A stretch of DNA of 52,848 nucleotides from NCBI RefSeq assembly GCF_001612685.1, contig NZ_BDAY01000027.1:1-52848 (forward strand). The letters are read 5' to 3'. This stretch comes from Nocardia altamirensis NBRC 108246 (GTDB lineage: Bacteria > Actinomycetota > Actinomycetes > Mycobacteriales > Mycobacteriaceae). The first letter of the stretch is position 1, and every line of letters starts with the position of its first letter. The notes beneath the pieces were generated by a model, which was given only the letters and a program-made list of their open reading frames with translations, searched no databases and had not been told where the DNA came from. A program made the position numbers and the translations under genes. Below, in pieces: positions 7,264-15,615 of this stretch.

Positions 7264-7802
7264 GGGCCGACCGAGCGGTATGCGTCGGCATGGTTACGTA
7301 GTTGTACCCACCGGTAACAATCAGGTCAAGGGGTTGACCGGTAGCCGAGCATTTGCCACAAAACTGGACGTACGCCCACTTTACTGTGCGTCGCCGCCAC
7401 GGCGCAGCACTCTGCACAAAGTGCCGAAAAAGCTTCCTGCGCAGCCCCGTAGGCGGCCGTTGGACGAGAAGGCTAGGCGCACAGCCACGGTGGGCGGCGG
7501 AATCGGCGCACGGGAACAAGTTCGGCCCGTCGGCGCCGGTGAGTGATCTTGTGGCAAACTTCCAAGATCAACTGGTTGTCCAGAACATTGCACACGCCAG
7601 AAGAACTTTTGGCGGCGCGCCAGGAAACGGTGGCCGAATTCGGCTGCGCGCGAGGCCCGTCGTGAAGCCTGCAGAGCGCGCGCAGGGAGCGTACCTCTGA
7701 TACGCGCAGGGCGCGCGCCGTGCGATACCACACCCGTAATAACCAGCGGGGCCACCAGCTAAACACTGGCGGCCCCGGCTGATTCGCCTCAGTCGTGTCG
7801 AA
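7264..7802. other. Intergenic region without a supported gene
   Basis: The 539 bases between the acyl-CoA ligase start and the ectD stop contain only short overlapping ORFs without ribosome binding sites or recognisable motifs. Two inverted repeats could be regulator sites for the ligase promoter: GGTCAA-GGGG-TTGACC (7324-7339) and GATCTTG-N11-CAAGATC (7545-7569). The ect operon terminator lies at the right end. Confidence 0.5.
7744..7781 (-). terminator. Terminator of the ectABCD operon
   Basis: A strong hairpin: arms 7744-7758 and 7766-7781 pair over about 14 bp (CAGCGGGGCC and CCAG against CTGG and GGCCCCG-CTG) with one mismatch and one bulge and a seven-base loop. It begins 22 bases after the ectD stop. 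It lacks a long U tract, as is common in high-GC actinobacteria. Confidence 0.7.
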
Positions 7803-8708
7803 TCATGAAGACAGCGGCGTGAAGTCGCGGCTGCCGATGTAACCAGGTCGTGGCTCAGGCGCCGCGAACGGTTCGACCAGAGTGTTCTCCACGCTGTTGA
7901 ACACCAGGAAGATGTTCGAGCGCGGGAACGGGGTGATGTTGCTGGACGACCCGTGCATCAGGTTCGAATCGAACAGCAGCGCCGACCCGGCCCGCCCGGT
8001 GAACTGGCTGATGCCATAGCGATTCGCCAACGATGTGATATCGGCCTCGGTCGGCACGCCGATCTCCTGCTCCTGCAACGATTCCCGGTAATGCTCGGCG
8101 GGCGTGCTGCCCAGGCACGGCACGAACGTCCGATGCGAGCCGGGCATCACCATCAGGCTGCCGTTGATCGGATAGTTGTCGGTCAGCGCGATCGACAGGC
8201 TCACGGCGCGCGGCGTAGGCATGCCGTCCTCGGCGTGCCAGGTCTCGAAATCCGAGTGCCAGTAGAAACCCGAACCACGGAAGCCCGGCATGTAATTCAC
8301 CCGGCTCTGATGGAGGTAGACGTCGGAGCCGAGCAACTGCCTGGCCATCCCGGCAACCCGTGACTCACGCGCGAGTTCCGCGATCGCCGCGCTGAGCCGG
8401 TGCACCTCGAAGATCGAGCGCACCTGGTTCGACGCTTTCTCCACGATCACCCGATCGTCGTCACGCAACGCGGGATCCCCGGCGAGACGGCCGATCTCGG
8501 CGCTGAAATCGGCCACCTCGTCGGCGGTGAGGAGTTCGTCGACGCTGGCGAACCCATCGGCGTCGAAGTTGGCCAGCGCCGGGTTCTCGACCTTGCCCCA
8601 CACGGTCGGGTGCGTGCGCTCGATATGGTCCGACGGCGCATCCAGCCGCGTCGGATAGCGATCGATGCGATCGGTGACCGGCAGAGTGTCGCTGTGCTGC
8701 AAGACCAT
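7803..8708 (-). CDS. ectD: Ectoine hydroxylase
   Basis: A 301-aa non-haem Fe(II)/2-oxoglutarate dioxygenase that converts ectoine to 5-hydroxyectoine. The EctD signature FYWHSDFETWHAEDGMP is present, giving His and Asp of the iron triad; the third ligand is the His of LMHGSSSNI, and R of FPRSN probably binds 2-oxoglutarate. The N-terminal segment RYPTRL and length are typical. It starts six bases after the ectC stop and is the last gene of ectABCD, so the organism should make both ectoine and hydroxyectoine under osmotic or heat stress. Confidence 0.95.
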   Translation of the reverse strand: MVLQHSDTLPVTDRIDRYPTRLDAPSDHIERTHPTVWGKVENPALANFDADGFASVDELLTADEVADFSAEIGRLAGDPALRDDDRVIVEKASNQVRSIFEVHRLSAAIAELARESRVAGMARQLLGSDVYLHQSRVNYMPGFRGSGFYWHSDFETWHAEDGMPTPRAVSLSIALTDNYPINGSLMVMPGSHRTFVPCLGSTPAEHYRESLQEQEIGVPTEADITSLANRYGISQFTGRAGSALLFDSNLMHGSSSNITPFPRSNIFLVFNSVENTLVEPFAAPEPRPGYIGSRDFTPLSS

Positions 8709-8714
8709 TGCCGA

Positions 8715-9113
8715 CTATCCCCCGATCGTCGCGGCGACCAGCGGGTACGCCCCTGTGCTGTCGTGGACCTCCTGCCCGGTGACCGGGGGGTTGAACACGC
8801 ACATCATCCGCATCCGGGTGCGTGCCGTCAGTCGGTGCCGTTCGTTCTCGTCGAGCAGGTACATCGACCCGGGCGCGAGCTCATAGGTGACGTTGTTGTC
8901 GAGGTCGACGAGCGAGCCTTCGCCCTCGATCAACCACACCGCCTCCACGTGATAGCGGTAGTGGAATTCGTGCTCGGTGCCCGCGTCGATGGTGGTCTCG
9001 TGGAAGGAGAAGCCGACGCCGTCGCCGCCGAGGATGATGCGCTTGCTGCGCCAACCCTCGCCTGCCACATCGCGATCCGTGCCGGTGATCCCCTCGGTGG
9101 TGCGCACGATCAT
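8715..9113 (-). CDS. ectC: L-ectoine synthase
   Basis: A 132-aa cupin enzyme that cyclises N-gamma-acetyl-diaminobutyrate to ectoine. It begins with the conserved MIVRTTEGITGTDRDV, contains the family segment GVGFSFHETTIDAGTE and the metal-binding cupin residues around FHYRYHVEAVWLIEGEG and YLLDENERHRL. Its ATG overlaps the ectB stop by four bases (ATGA), which indicates translational coupling. Normal full length. Confidence 0.96.
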   Translation of the reverse strand: MIVRTTEGITGTDRDVAGEGWRSKRIILGGDGVGFSFHETTIDAGTEHEFHYRYHVEAVWLIEGEGSLVDLDNNVTYELAPGSMYLLDENERHRLTARTRMRMMCVFNPPVTGQEVHDSTGAYPLVAATIGG

Positions 9114-10387
9114 GCGATCGCCCCCATGCCCTGGCAGACGGTGTCGACGGCGGTGCCGAGGATGTGCAGGCCGTGGTCGAGTTCCTGATCGGTGATCGTC
9201 AACGCGGGCAACAACTTCACCACCTCGTCGGTGGAACCCGAAGTCTCCACCAGCAATCCGCGCTCGAACGCGACCTGGCAGACCTTGCTCGCCTGCGAGG
9301 CGTCGTCGAACACCACGCCGTGCACGAGGCCGCGCCCGCGCGTCGAGAGGCCGGGCACGCTGTCGGCCAGCTCGGTCAGCGTCCGCGCGATCCGCTCGCC
9401 CTTGGACAGCGTCGCGGCCTGCAGCGCGCCGTCGGACCAGTAGTGCCGCAACGCCACCGACGCGGTGACGAAGGCCGGGTTGTTGCCGCGGAAGGTGCCG
9501 TTGTGCTCACCCGGCGCCCACTGATCGAGCTCGGACTTGAACAGCACCAGCGCCATCGGCAGGCCGTAGCCGCCGATCGACTTCGACAGCGTGACGATAT
9601 CGGGGGTGATGCCCGCGATCTCGAAGGAGAAGAACGGCCCGGTCCGGCCGCAGCCCATCTGCACGTCGTCGACGATCAGCAGGATCTCGCGCGCCGCGCA
9701 CAGCCCGGCCAGGTGCCGAAGCCATTCCGCGCGTGCGACATTGACGCCGCCTTCGCCCTGCACCGTCTCGACGATCACCGCGGCGGGACGATCGAAGCCC
9801 GACGAGGTGTCGTCGAGCACCTTCTCCATCCACTGGAAATCGGCGGTGGTGCCGTCGAAGTAGCCGTCGTAGGGCATGTGCGCCGCGTGCACCAGCGGGA
9901 CGCCGGCGCCTGCGCGCTTGGCGGCGTTACCGGTGACCGAGAGCGCGCCGAGGGTCATGCCGTGAAAAGCGTTGGTGAAGCTGACGATGGTCTCGCGACC
10001 GGTGATCTTACGGGCCAGCTTGAGCGCGGCCTCGACCGCGTTGGCGCCGGTCGGCCCGGGGAACTGGACCTTGTAATCCAGCCCACGCGGCGCGAACACG
10101 GTGTCGCGCAGGGATTCCAGCAGCTCACGCTTCGCCGAGGTGGACATGTCGAGGCCGTGCGTGATGCCGTCGCCCGCGATGTAGTCGAGCAGCGGCTGCT
10201 TGAGCACGTCGTTGTTGTGGCCGTAGTTCAACGCGCCAGCACCCGCGAAGAAGTCGAGGTAGTCCTTGCCGTCCTCGTCGCGCAGCCAGCTGCCCTTCGC
10301 CTTGGTGAAGACGGTGGGCCAGGCGCGGCAATAACCACGGACGTTGGATTCCAGGCTTTCGAAAATGCTGGTGTCGGCGTTGATCAT
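9110..10387 (-). CDS. ectB: Diaminobutyrate--2-oxoglutarate transaminase
   Basis: A 425-aa PLP-dependent class-III aminotransferase that converts aspartate-semialdehyde and glutamate to 2,4-diaminobutyrate. It opens with SIFESLESNVRGYCRAWP, the ectB-type start, and has FFAGAGALNYGHNN, NAFHGMTLGAL, IVDDVQMGCGRTG and the Schiff-base lysine in TLSKSIGGYG. The start is set by GGAGGAAC nine bases upstream of the ATG. It overlaps ectA by four bases and ectC by four bases, so the three genes are coupled. Confidence 0.96.
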   Translation of the reverse strand: MINADTSIFESLESNVRGYCRAWPTVFTKAKGSWLRDEDGKDYLDFFAGAGALNYGHNNDVLKQPLLDYIAGDGITHGLDMSTSAKRELLESLRDTVFAPRGLDYKVQFPGPTGANAVEAALKLARKITGRETIVSFTNAFHGMTLGALSVTGNAAKRAGAGVPLVHAAHMPYDGYFDGTTADFQWMEKVLDDTSSGFDRPAAVIVETVQGEGGVNVARAEWLRHLAGLCAAREILLIVDDVQMGCGRTGPFFSFEIAGITPDIVTLSKSIGGYGLPMALVLFKSELDQWAPGEHNGTFRGNNPAFVTASVALRHYWSDGALQAATLSKGERIARTLTELADSVPGLSTRGRGLVHGVVFDDASQASKVCQVAFERGLLVETSGSTDEVVKLLPALTITDQELDHGLHILGTAVDTVCQGMGAIA

Positions 10388-11028
10388 CGGTGTTCCTCCT
10401 GCGTTGTGCGAGCGTTCGGTGCGATGAGATAGAGATCTTCGGGCGCGTGGCTGTCCGGGAAGACGCCTGCGGCGAAGAAGGGACGCTTGGTGATTCGGGC
10501 GTTGCGGCGGCGGGCCACCGAGGTGAACAGCGCGATGGACGCGGCGTTGTCCGGCGAGATCGTCGTCTCCAGCTTCGAGACGCCCTGGGCGGCAACGTTG
10601 TTCAGCAAGGTATGCAACAGATGCGCGCCGGTGCCCCTGCCCTGCTGGCGCGGATGCACCGCGACCTGCCACACGAACAGCGTGTCCGGCGCCTCCGGGC
10701 GGATGAAGCCGATCACGTAGCCGACGATGCGGCCGTTGCGTTCGGCGACCACCGAGGTGCGGGCGAAGTCTCGGCTCCACATCAGGTAGGCGTAGCTCGA
10801 ATTGGTGTCGAGCACGGTGGAGTTCTTCGCGATCCGCCACATCTGGGCGCCGTCGGCGACGCGGGGCGCGCGCAGGATGACGGTAGGTGCGGACGGGGTG
10901 CGGGAGGTGGGTGGTCCCAGCGCGGCCGCGGCCTGTTCGACACGGAGACGCTCGAGTTCCGCGGTGTTCAACTTCTGCTCCGCGGGCTGCGCTCTGTGCT
11001 TCGCGGTGTTCAACGTTGGCAGTGACAT
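10384..11028 (-). CDS. ectA: L-2,4-diaminobutyrate N-acetyltransferase
   Basis: A 214-aa GNAT-fold enzyme acetylating diaminobutyrate, the second step of ectoine synthesis. After a variable N-terminus (about 45 aa) come LRAPRVADGAQMWRIAKN, NSSYAYLMWSRDFA, the acetyl-CoA loop VHPRQQGRGTGAHLL and DNAASIALFTSVARR, all typical of EctA. AGGGAG lies five bases before the chosen ATG; an upstream in-frame ATG (11103) has no such site. First gene of the operon. The gap to the histidine kinase gene is only 85 bases and holds a perfect 12-base palindrome. Confidence 0.94.
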   Translation of the reverse strand: MSLPTLNTAKHRAQPAEQKLNTAELERLRVEQAAAALGPPTSRTPSAPTVILRAPRVADGAQMWRIAKNSTVLDTNSSYAYLMWSRDFARTSVVAERNGRIVGYVIGFIRPEAPDTLFVWQVAVHPRQQGRGTGAHLLHTLLNNVAAQGVSKLETTISPDNAASIALFTSVARRRNARITKRPFFAAGVFPDSHAPEDLYLIAPNARTTQEEHR

Positions 11029-11044
11029 ACAACTCCCTGGTCGG

Positions 11045-11056
11045 GTACTGCAGTAC
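11045..11056 (-). promoter_or_regulatory. Palindrome upstream of ectA
   Basis: GTACTGCAGTAC is a perfect 12-base palindrome 17-28 bases before the ectA start, next to an AT-containing GGATAAG that could be a -10. It is a candidate operator or transcript-start region for the ectoine operon. No -35 at proper distance is clear. Confidence 0.35.
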
Positions 11057-11113
11057 TTATCCAGGCTTACGAACCAACTTTGAGGTGGCCCGGTCGACTT
11101 CATTACGGTTGTA

Positions 11114-12268
11114 TTACGGCTCGATTTCGCCGACGGCCGGTAGCGTTACCTGAAACCGGGCGCCGCCACCCGGCCGCTCGGTGCATTCGACCTGGCCACC
11201 GTGCTTTATGACGGTCTCGGCGACCAGCGCGAGCCCGATGCCGGTCCCGGTCGCCGAGCGACGTCCGTTACGCGCAGTCGCGAAACGTTCGAAGATGCGC
11301 ACCCGGTCCGCGACCGGCACGCCAGGCCCCGCGTCGTCGATCACGATCACCGCGTCGTCCCCCCGACTGCCCGCGGTGACCCCGACGACGCCGCCGCCGT
11401 GCAACTCGGCGTTCTGCAGCAGGTTGGCCACCGCACGCTCCAGCTCGAGCTTGCGGCCGAGCACGATCACGTCCTCGGCGACGGTCAGCACGTCCGAGGG
11501 ATACCTGCGCTCGGCCAGCGTGTGGATCAACAGATCGCGCACCGACAGCGGTTCCTGGTCGCCGCGATGCATGCCCGCCTCGACCCGCGCCAGGGCGAGC
11601 AGGTCGTCCAGCAGCCGTCGCAGATGGTCCACCTCCGCGGTCACCAGCGCGAGCGCACGTTGCGAACGCTCCGGCAGGTCCGCCCGATGCCGATTGAGCA
11701 CCTCGACACTGGCCATGAACGTGGTCAGCGGGGTGCGCAACTCATGGCTGACATCACCGAACAACCGGTGTTCGCGCTCGATGCGTTGCTGCAGCGAGGC
11801 GACCATGGTGTTGAACGACTCGACCGTGCCCGCCAGATCCTGATCCCTGGTGGCGGGCAGGCGTTGATCGAGGTCGCCGGAGGCGATCCTGGCGGCCGTC
11901 ACCGCAAGCTGATGCAGCGGGGTGAGCACCCGCCTGCTCGCCCACCAGCCGACGGCCGCGCCGATCCCGGTGACCACCACGGCCGAGCCGATCAGCACAT
12001 TGCGCAGCAGATCCAGGTTGTCCTGCAGCAGCAGATCGTTGTGGCCGACCTCGGCGCGTTGCAGGTAGCTGCGGCTGATGGCGAACACCGACACCACGAG
12101 CACCATCGACATGAGGGCGGCGATCGCCGTGAACATGGCGGTCACCCTGCCGCGCAGGCTCCAGTGTTGCGGGGCCTCCCGTAGTCGACAGCCCCAGCCG
12201 GCGAACCGGCTCGAGTCTCGTTGGGGCGGTGGTGGCTTGATATCGGACCAGCGCTCAGCGCTGGACAT
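11114..12268 (-). CDS. Sensor histidine kinase
   Basis: A membrane kinase of about 384 aa. Two transmembrane segments near residues 42-62 and 85-108 enclose a very short extracytoplasmic loop of some 25 residues, then a HAMP linker (ASRRVLTPLHQL), the H-box FGDVSHELRTPLTTF, the N-box NLLQNAELHGGG, D-box DDAGPGVP and G-box GTGIGLALVAE. The short loop suggests it senses in or through the membrane. The start ATG at 12268 overlaps the response regulator stop by 14 bases; the Shine-Dalgarno is weak. Cognate kinase of the adjacent regulator; ectABCD follows 85 bases downstream, so osmotic control is a possible job (inference). Confidence 0.85.
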   Translation of the reverse strand: MSSAERWSDIKPPPPQRDSSRFAGWGCRLREAPQHWSLRGRVTAMFTAIAALMSMVLVVSVFAISRSYLQRAEVGHNDLLLQDNLDLLRNVLIGSAVVVTGIGAAVGWWASRRVLTPLHQLAVTAARIASGDLDQRLPATRDQDLAGTVESFNTMVASLQQRIEREHRLFGDVSHELRTPLTTFMASVEVLNRHRADLPERSQRALALVTAEVDHLRRLLDDLLALARVEAGMHRGDQEPLSVRDLLIHTLAERRYPSDVLTVAEDVIVLGRKLELERAVANLLQNAELHGGGVVGVTAGSRGDDAVIVIDDAGPGVPVADRVRIFERFATARNGRRSATGTGIGLALVAETVIKHGGQVECTERPGGGARFQVTLPAVGEIEP

Positions 12269-12965
12269 CGAGGCGATAGCCGAGCCCACGCACCGTGACG
12301 ACGAGTTGCGGGTCGGACGGGTCCCGTTCGATCTTGGTGCGCAGCCTGCGCATGTGCACGTCGACGATCCGCTCGTCACCGAAAAAGCCTTGGTCCCAGA
12401 CACGTTCGAGCAGCACCGTGCGGCTGAGCACCCGGCCAGGCGACTCGGCCAGCTCACACAGCAGCCGGAATTCGGTGAGCGTCAACCGGATCTGTTCGTC
12501 GCCGCGGCGGACCACGCCACTGTCCTGCGCGAGGATCAACGGCGTGTGCGGATCGGCGTCTAGCACCACCTCCTGCGGTGCGTCCCGCTCGGCGGTGAGC
12601 CGGGCGCGGCGGCGCACGGCACGCATCCGCGCGGTGATCTCCTTGATCTCGAACGGCTTGGTCACGAAGTCGTCGGCACCCGCCTCCAGCGCAGCCACCA
12701 CGTCATGGGTGTCGTCGCGGGCGCTGACCACGATGATCGGCACGTCGTGCTCACGCCGGATCTCGCGAATGCAGTCGAAGCCGTCCATGCCGCCGAGCAT
12801 CAGATCCACGATCATCACATCGGGCACACCATTGCTCCGCACATGGGTGAGTGCGTCCTCGGCCTCCTCCGCCTCGGCGACGTCATAGCCCTCGTCCTCC
12901 ATGGCGAGCCGCAGCGCGCCGCGGACCCGGTCGTCGTCCTCAACGATCATCAGGTTCGCGCTCAC
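12255..12965 (-). CDS. OmpR/PhoB-family response regulator
   Basis: A 236-aa two-domain regulator. The receiver has MIVEDDD at the start, phosphoacceptor Asp in VMIVDLMLGG, Thr/Ser in IIVVSARDD and Lys in FVTKPF. The winged-helix DNA-binding domain ends with TVRGLGYRLDVQR. The start is the GTG at 12965, with GAGGTG seven bases upstream; that site and the GTG are supplied by the last unit of the MIRU-like repeat, so translation is probably coupled to the preceding small ORF (GTGA overlap). Forms a two-component system with the downstream kinase. Confidence 0.92.
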   Translation of the reverse strand: MSANLMIVEDDDRVRGALRLAMEDEGYDVAEAEEAEDALTHVRSNGVPDVMIVDLMLGGMDGFDCIREIRREHDVPIIVVSARDDTHDVVAALEAGADDFVTKPFEIKEITARMRAVRRRARLTAERDAPQEVVLDADPHTPLILAQDSGVVRRGDEQIRLTLTEFRLLCELAESPGRVLSRTVLLERVWDQGFFGDERIVDVHMRRLRTKIERDPSDPQLVVTVRGLGYRLDVQR

Positions 12966-13126
12966 GCCTGCACCTCGCTGACGCTCGGCTCCGGCGTGAC
13001 CGCGATGGCGGCTGTGTCGTCGGCTCGCTCGCAAAGCTCGCTCACGGCCTCCACCTCGCTGACGCTCGGCTCCGACGTAACCGCGATTCCGGCTGTGTTG
13101 TCGGTTCGCTCGCAGAGCTCGCTCAA
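12962..13126 (-). CDS. Small repeat-encoded ORF upstream of the response regulator
   Basis: 54 codons made of two near-identical 27-residue units (SELCERTDNTAGIAVT... and SELCERADDTAAIAVT..., each ending EPSVSEVEA or EPSVSEVQA). The probable start is the TTG at 13126, at the position where the second unit has GTG, with AAAGGA eight bases upstream. Its TGA overlaps the GTG of the response regulator gene (GTGA). It may exist only to couple translation; whether the peptide is functional is unknown. Confidence 0.45.
   Translation of the reverse strand: MSELCERTDNTAGIAVTSEPSVSEVEAVSELCERADDTAAIAVTPEPSVSEVQA
12966..13126 (-). repeat. MIRU-like tandem repeat (81 + 80 bp) before the response regulator
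   Basis: Two direct repeats, 13126-13046 and 13045-12966 in gene orientation, each starting T/GTGAGCGAGC and ending GCGAGGTGCAGGC or GCGAGGTGGAGGCC. Each unit carries its own start codon and, at its end, a ribosome binding site for the next unit. The one-base difference puts unit 1 in frame with unit 2 and unit 2 in stop/start overlap with the regulator gene. This is the same architecture as mycobacterial MIRUs (about 77-100 bp, in intercistronic sites such as senX3-regX3). Confidence 0.75.
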
Positions 13127-13579
13127 GTCACCCATCCTTTGCAGACACGCAGCACGCGTCCGTACGGAGAATCGCATCCCCATACCGACGCGACATTCCG
13201 CTGTTCGAGCACCTTGCCGACCTACCAGGTACCCGAACAGACCGTTCGGTAAACGCCACCCGGACGCTTGATCAATAGTCGAAGCGGCTGATACCGATCG
13301 CCGTCGGCGCGGCGATCGAGCCGAGCACGGTGACGCCGACACCGGGTCGCGCGAACGCAGCACTTCCTGCGTCTCGGCCGAAATCGCCTCGCCACGAATC
13401 GTGATCAGCGTCTGGCTGGTTACCCTTCCACCCTGTCCGCACGAGCGGCGTTACGCAACCGTTACGTGATACCCGACACATTCCGGTCGTGAGGTGTTCA
13501 CCTCATTCCATACGGAAGCCCTGTGACCGAAGACTCGGGTCACAGGGCTCAGCGGCTCGGACGATGCGGTGGCTCGGGG
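13127..13579. other. Intergenic region with a possible decayed gene
   Basis: No intact gene is supported. On the minus strand 13272-13440 has coding-like text in two frames (TLITIRGEAISAETQEVLR, then PGVGVTVLGSIAAPTAIG) that would join if one base were added near 13350, ending at the stop 13272. This may be a frameshifted small gene or chance. The promoter of the two-component operon should also lie here. Confidence 0.3.
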
Positions 13580-14026
13580 TCAGCGCTCCTCGCGATTCGG
13601 GCGTTCCAGACGGTTGAAGTTGCTCGGCGACCCGTCCGGTAACTGGTCCAGGTAGCGCAGTTGCAGGCGCCGTGCGTCGAAGGTGGCAAACCATTCGTCC
13701 CAATCGACCGGCCGCAGCACCGCGCCGCCATAACCGGGAAAATCGAAGCGCAGCACGCCGAGTCGCCCGTTGTACTCGCTGCCCGGGGTGGTGGCCGGGC
13801 GCGCGCCGCGCTGCTCCGCCCACTCCCGGATGGTGTCGTGGTTCCTGGTGACGCGGGTGTGCTCCGCGTTCCCGTTGTAGGTGTGCTTGTGGTTCCCGTT
13901 GCGCTGGTTCCCGTTGCGCGAGTGGTCACCCCCCTCGGGCATGCGCGCCTCCTGCGGGTATTTCGGCGACCTGGGGCTGCCCGGTCCGGCGTACGGATTC
14001 CGGGTGCCTAGTCGGCGGTCGTTCAT
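13580..14026 (-). CDS. Conserved actinobacterial hypothetical protein
   Basis: A 148-aa protein in two parts. Residues 1-55 are a low-complexity Arg/Asn/Gly-rich tail (HSRNGNQRNGNHKHTYNGN); the C-terminal 90 residues look globular and conserved (HDTIREWAEQRGARPATTPG, GVLRFDFPGYGG, WDEWFATFDARRLQLRYLD, SNFNRLERPNRE). Similar C-terminal domains occur widely in Streptomyces and relatives; I know of no assigned function. The start ATG at 14026 has AGGAG six bases upstream; an ATG at 14050 is a weaker alternative. It is alone, between intergenic regions. Confidence 0.75.
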   Translation of the reverse strand: MNDRRLGTRNPYAGPGSPRSPKYPQEARMPEGGDHSRNGNQRNGNHKHTYNGNAEHTRVTRNHDTIREWAEQRGARPATTPGSEYNGRLGVLRFDFPGYGGAVLRPVDWDEWFATFDARRLQLRYLDQLPDGSPSNFNRLERPNREER

Positions 14027-14260
14027 GACGAGCTCCTGAGCCATCGGCATCGTTTTCCGGCCTTCCTTTCACGTACCCGGCGTCAACTTCGCACAAACCG
14101 CCAGTCCGTCACATATCCTGCGGAATCCCCCCACCCACCCCGAAACCGCTGACCAACAGTCGATGTGAAGCAAGTCACCCCGCAAAAAACCGGCAACCAA
14201 TGTCCACCCCGATTGGCAGGCGCAGCGGTCCAGCTCGGCACAGGCCAGCCATACCCGGAA

Positions 14261-14760
14261 TTCAGCCGGGCACACGCGGAATCCAGCCGGGCACGGCCAG
14301 GCAGACCGGGGTCAGGCTTGGCAGGGGCCCGGCTCGGCAAGCGTGGGATCCGTCTCGGCGCACGCCGGACCCAACCAACCAAACGCGGAATCCGGCCAGA
14401 CACACACGGAATCCAGCCGGCCGCGGCCGGGCAGCCGCAGGGTCAGGCTGCGCGGGTCCGGCCCAGCACACGCCGGACCCGACCCAGCCGCACGCGAAAT
14501 CCAGCCAGGCACAGGCGGAATCCACGCGGGCACGGCCGGGCAGGCGCGGGGTGCGGCCCAGCACACGCCCCACCCGGCCAGCCCTACCCGGAATCCCGTA
14601 GGCACACGGAATCCACCAGCCAGGCACAGGCGGAATCCAGCCGGCCACGGCCGCGCAGACGCGGGGGTCGACTCGGCAGGGGTGAGGTCCGGGCGGGCAC
14701 GCACGGAGTGCAGGTGGACGGGCGCAGGACGGAGTCCAGGTGGGCAGGCGCAAGGTGGAT
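14261..14760. repeat. Degenerate tandem repeat tract, about 110-130 bp units
   Basis: Units beginning GGAATCCA(G/C) recur at 14279, 14409, 14518 and 14632 (spacings 130, 109 and 114 bases), each running on with a GGCACGGCCGGGCAG-like segment and, in the first three, a CAC/CGCCGGACCC-like block. Several long ORFs cross the tract on both strands, but their composition (Arg/Pro/Gly/Ala) reflects the repeat and no ribosome binding site supports them. The rest of 14027-14809 shows nothing further except the promoter space of the proline-rich gene. Confidence 0.6.
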
Positions 14761-14809
14761 TGATTCGACGTGAGCTGGGTGGGTACCGCAGGATCGAGGA
14801 GGAATACAG

Positions 14810-15154
14810 ATGACAAGTCCAGTGCTCCCCGAACCGAGCCCGGTGCCGCCGACGCCCAATCCGGATCCGGTGCCGCCGAACCCGAATCCCGACCCCGTAC
14901 CGCCTAACCCGAACCCGGTGCCACCGAACCCGAATCCTGAACCGGTGCCGCCGAATCCGATTCCGCCGGTCCCCGGTCCGGACCCCGCGCCCGCTCCGCC
15001 GCAACCGGGACCAACGCCTCCCCCGATCCCGGAGCCTCGACCGAATCCCGACCCGGGTCGGCCACTGCCACCGGTCCCCGAGCCAGGCGGACCATTCCCG
15101 CCGACAGATCCAGTACCGCCGCCGACGGATCCTTCACCACCGAATCTTGTTTGA
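14810..15154 (+). CDS. Proline-rich repeat protein
   Basis: A 114-aa protein that is roughly half proline. Its core is repeats of PNPDPVPPNP and PVPPNPNPEP, passing into PxPxPG-type sequence towards the C-terminus. GAGGAGG lies eight bases before the ATG, which is good evidence for translation. There is no signal peptide, transmembrane segment or Cys, so it is likely an extended polyproline-II rod or linker. Repeats with EF-P-dependent PPN/PPP runs suggest slow translation (inference). No function can be assigned. Repeat-rich DNA flanks it on both sides. Confidence 0.6.
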   Translation: MTSPVLPEPSPVPPTPNPDPVPPNPNPDPVPPNPNPVPPNPNPEPVPPNPIPPVPGPDPAPAPPQPGPTPPPIPEPRPNPDPGRPLPPVPEPGGPFPPTDPVPPPTDPSPPNLV

Positions 15155-15320
15155 GGTCAGCACAATTCGGCCGGGCACACGACGCGCCCGCCCCTCTCCT
15201 GCGCAACCCCAACGGCCGCATTCGCCGAGCAACGGTCTACTCGCGGAGAACGGCACATCGACCTGTGCGGATCCGCACAGGTTCCGTCGATCCGCACCGG
15301 TTCGGGGTGTACAGAACCGG

Positions 15321-15384
15321 TGCGGATCCACAGAAAGGATGCGGATCCACAGAAAGGATGCGGATCCACAGAAAGGATGCGGAT
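15321..15384 (+). repeat. 19-bp tandem repeat
   Basis: TGCGGATCCACAGAAAGGA occurs three times head to tail (15321-15339, 15340-15358, 15359-15377), with a partial fourth copy. The same GCGGATCC/GGATCCGC word occurs around it in both directions (15266-15340 and 15556-15595). The surrounding 15155-15763 has no supported gene; it holds this array and two 78-bp repeat copies. Confidence 0.85.
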
Positions 15385-15468
15385 TTCGATGCCGAACCTG
15401 GCCCCGACTGCGGGCAGCCCCTGCCGACGCGCCCCGCAATCCCGGTATGTGGGATTGGCGGATGGTTG

Positions 15469-15546
15469 CGTGCCGAGTGGGAACTGGTGGCGGGAGCTTC
15501 TCGGCCGATGCCGCCACCAGTTCCCAGTGATCAATTGACCAACTCC
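15469..15546 (-). repeat. 78-bp dispersed hairpin repeat, copy B
   Basis: Inverted orientation relative to copies A and D. Arms GGGAACTGGTGGCGG and CCGCCACCAGTTCCC are a perfect 15-bp inverted repeat around GAGCTTCTCGGCCGATG. It ends with CAATTGACCAACTCC. Copy C follows 69 bases downstream in the same orientation. Confidence 0.85.
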
Positions 15547-15615
15547 AGAAGCGGCGCGGATCCGCGCGGGTTCTGTGGATCCGTACCGGATCCGGGCGTG
15601 CACAACGGATGGTTT

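Noticed and set aside
13272..13481. Minus-strand ORF ending ITVLG-like text as an intact gene
   Set aside because: Only the last 25 residues look coding, the upstream half continues in a different frame, and there is no start signal; kept as a possible decayed gene.
14165..14816. ORFs of 133-230 aa on both strands in the repeat tract
   Set aside because: Their sequence is dictated by the repeat, frames on both strands are equally open, and none has a ribosome binding site.
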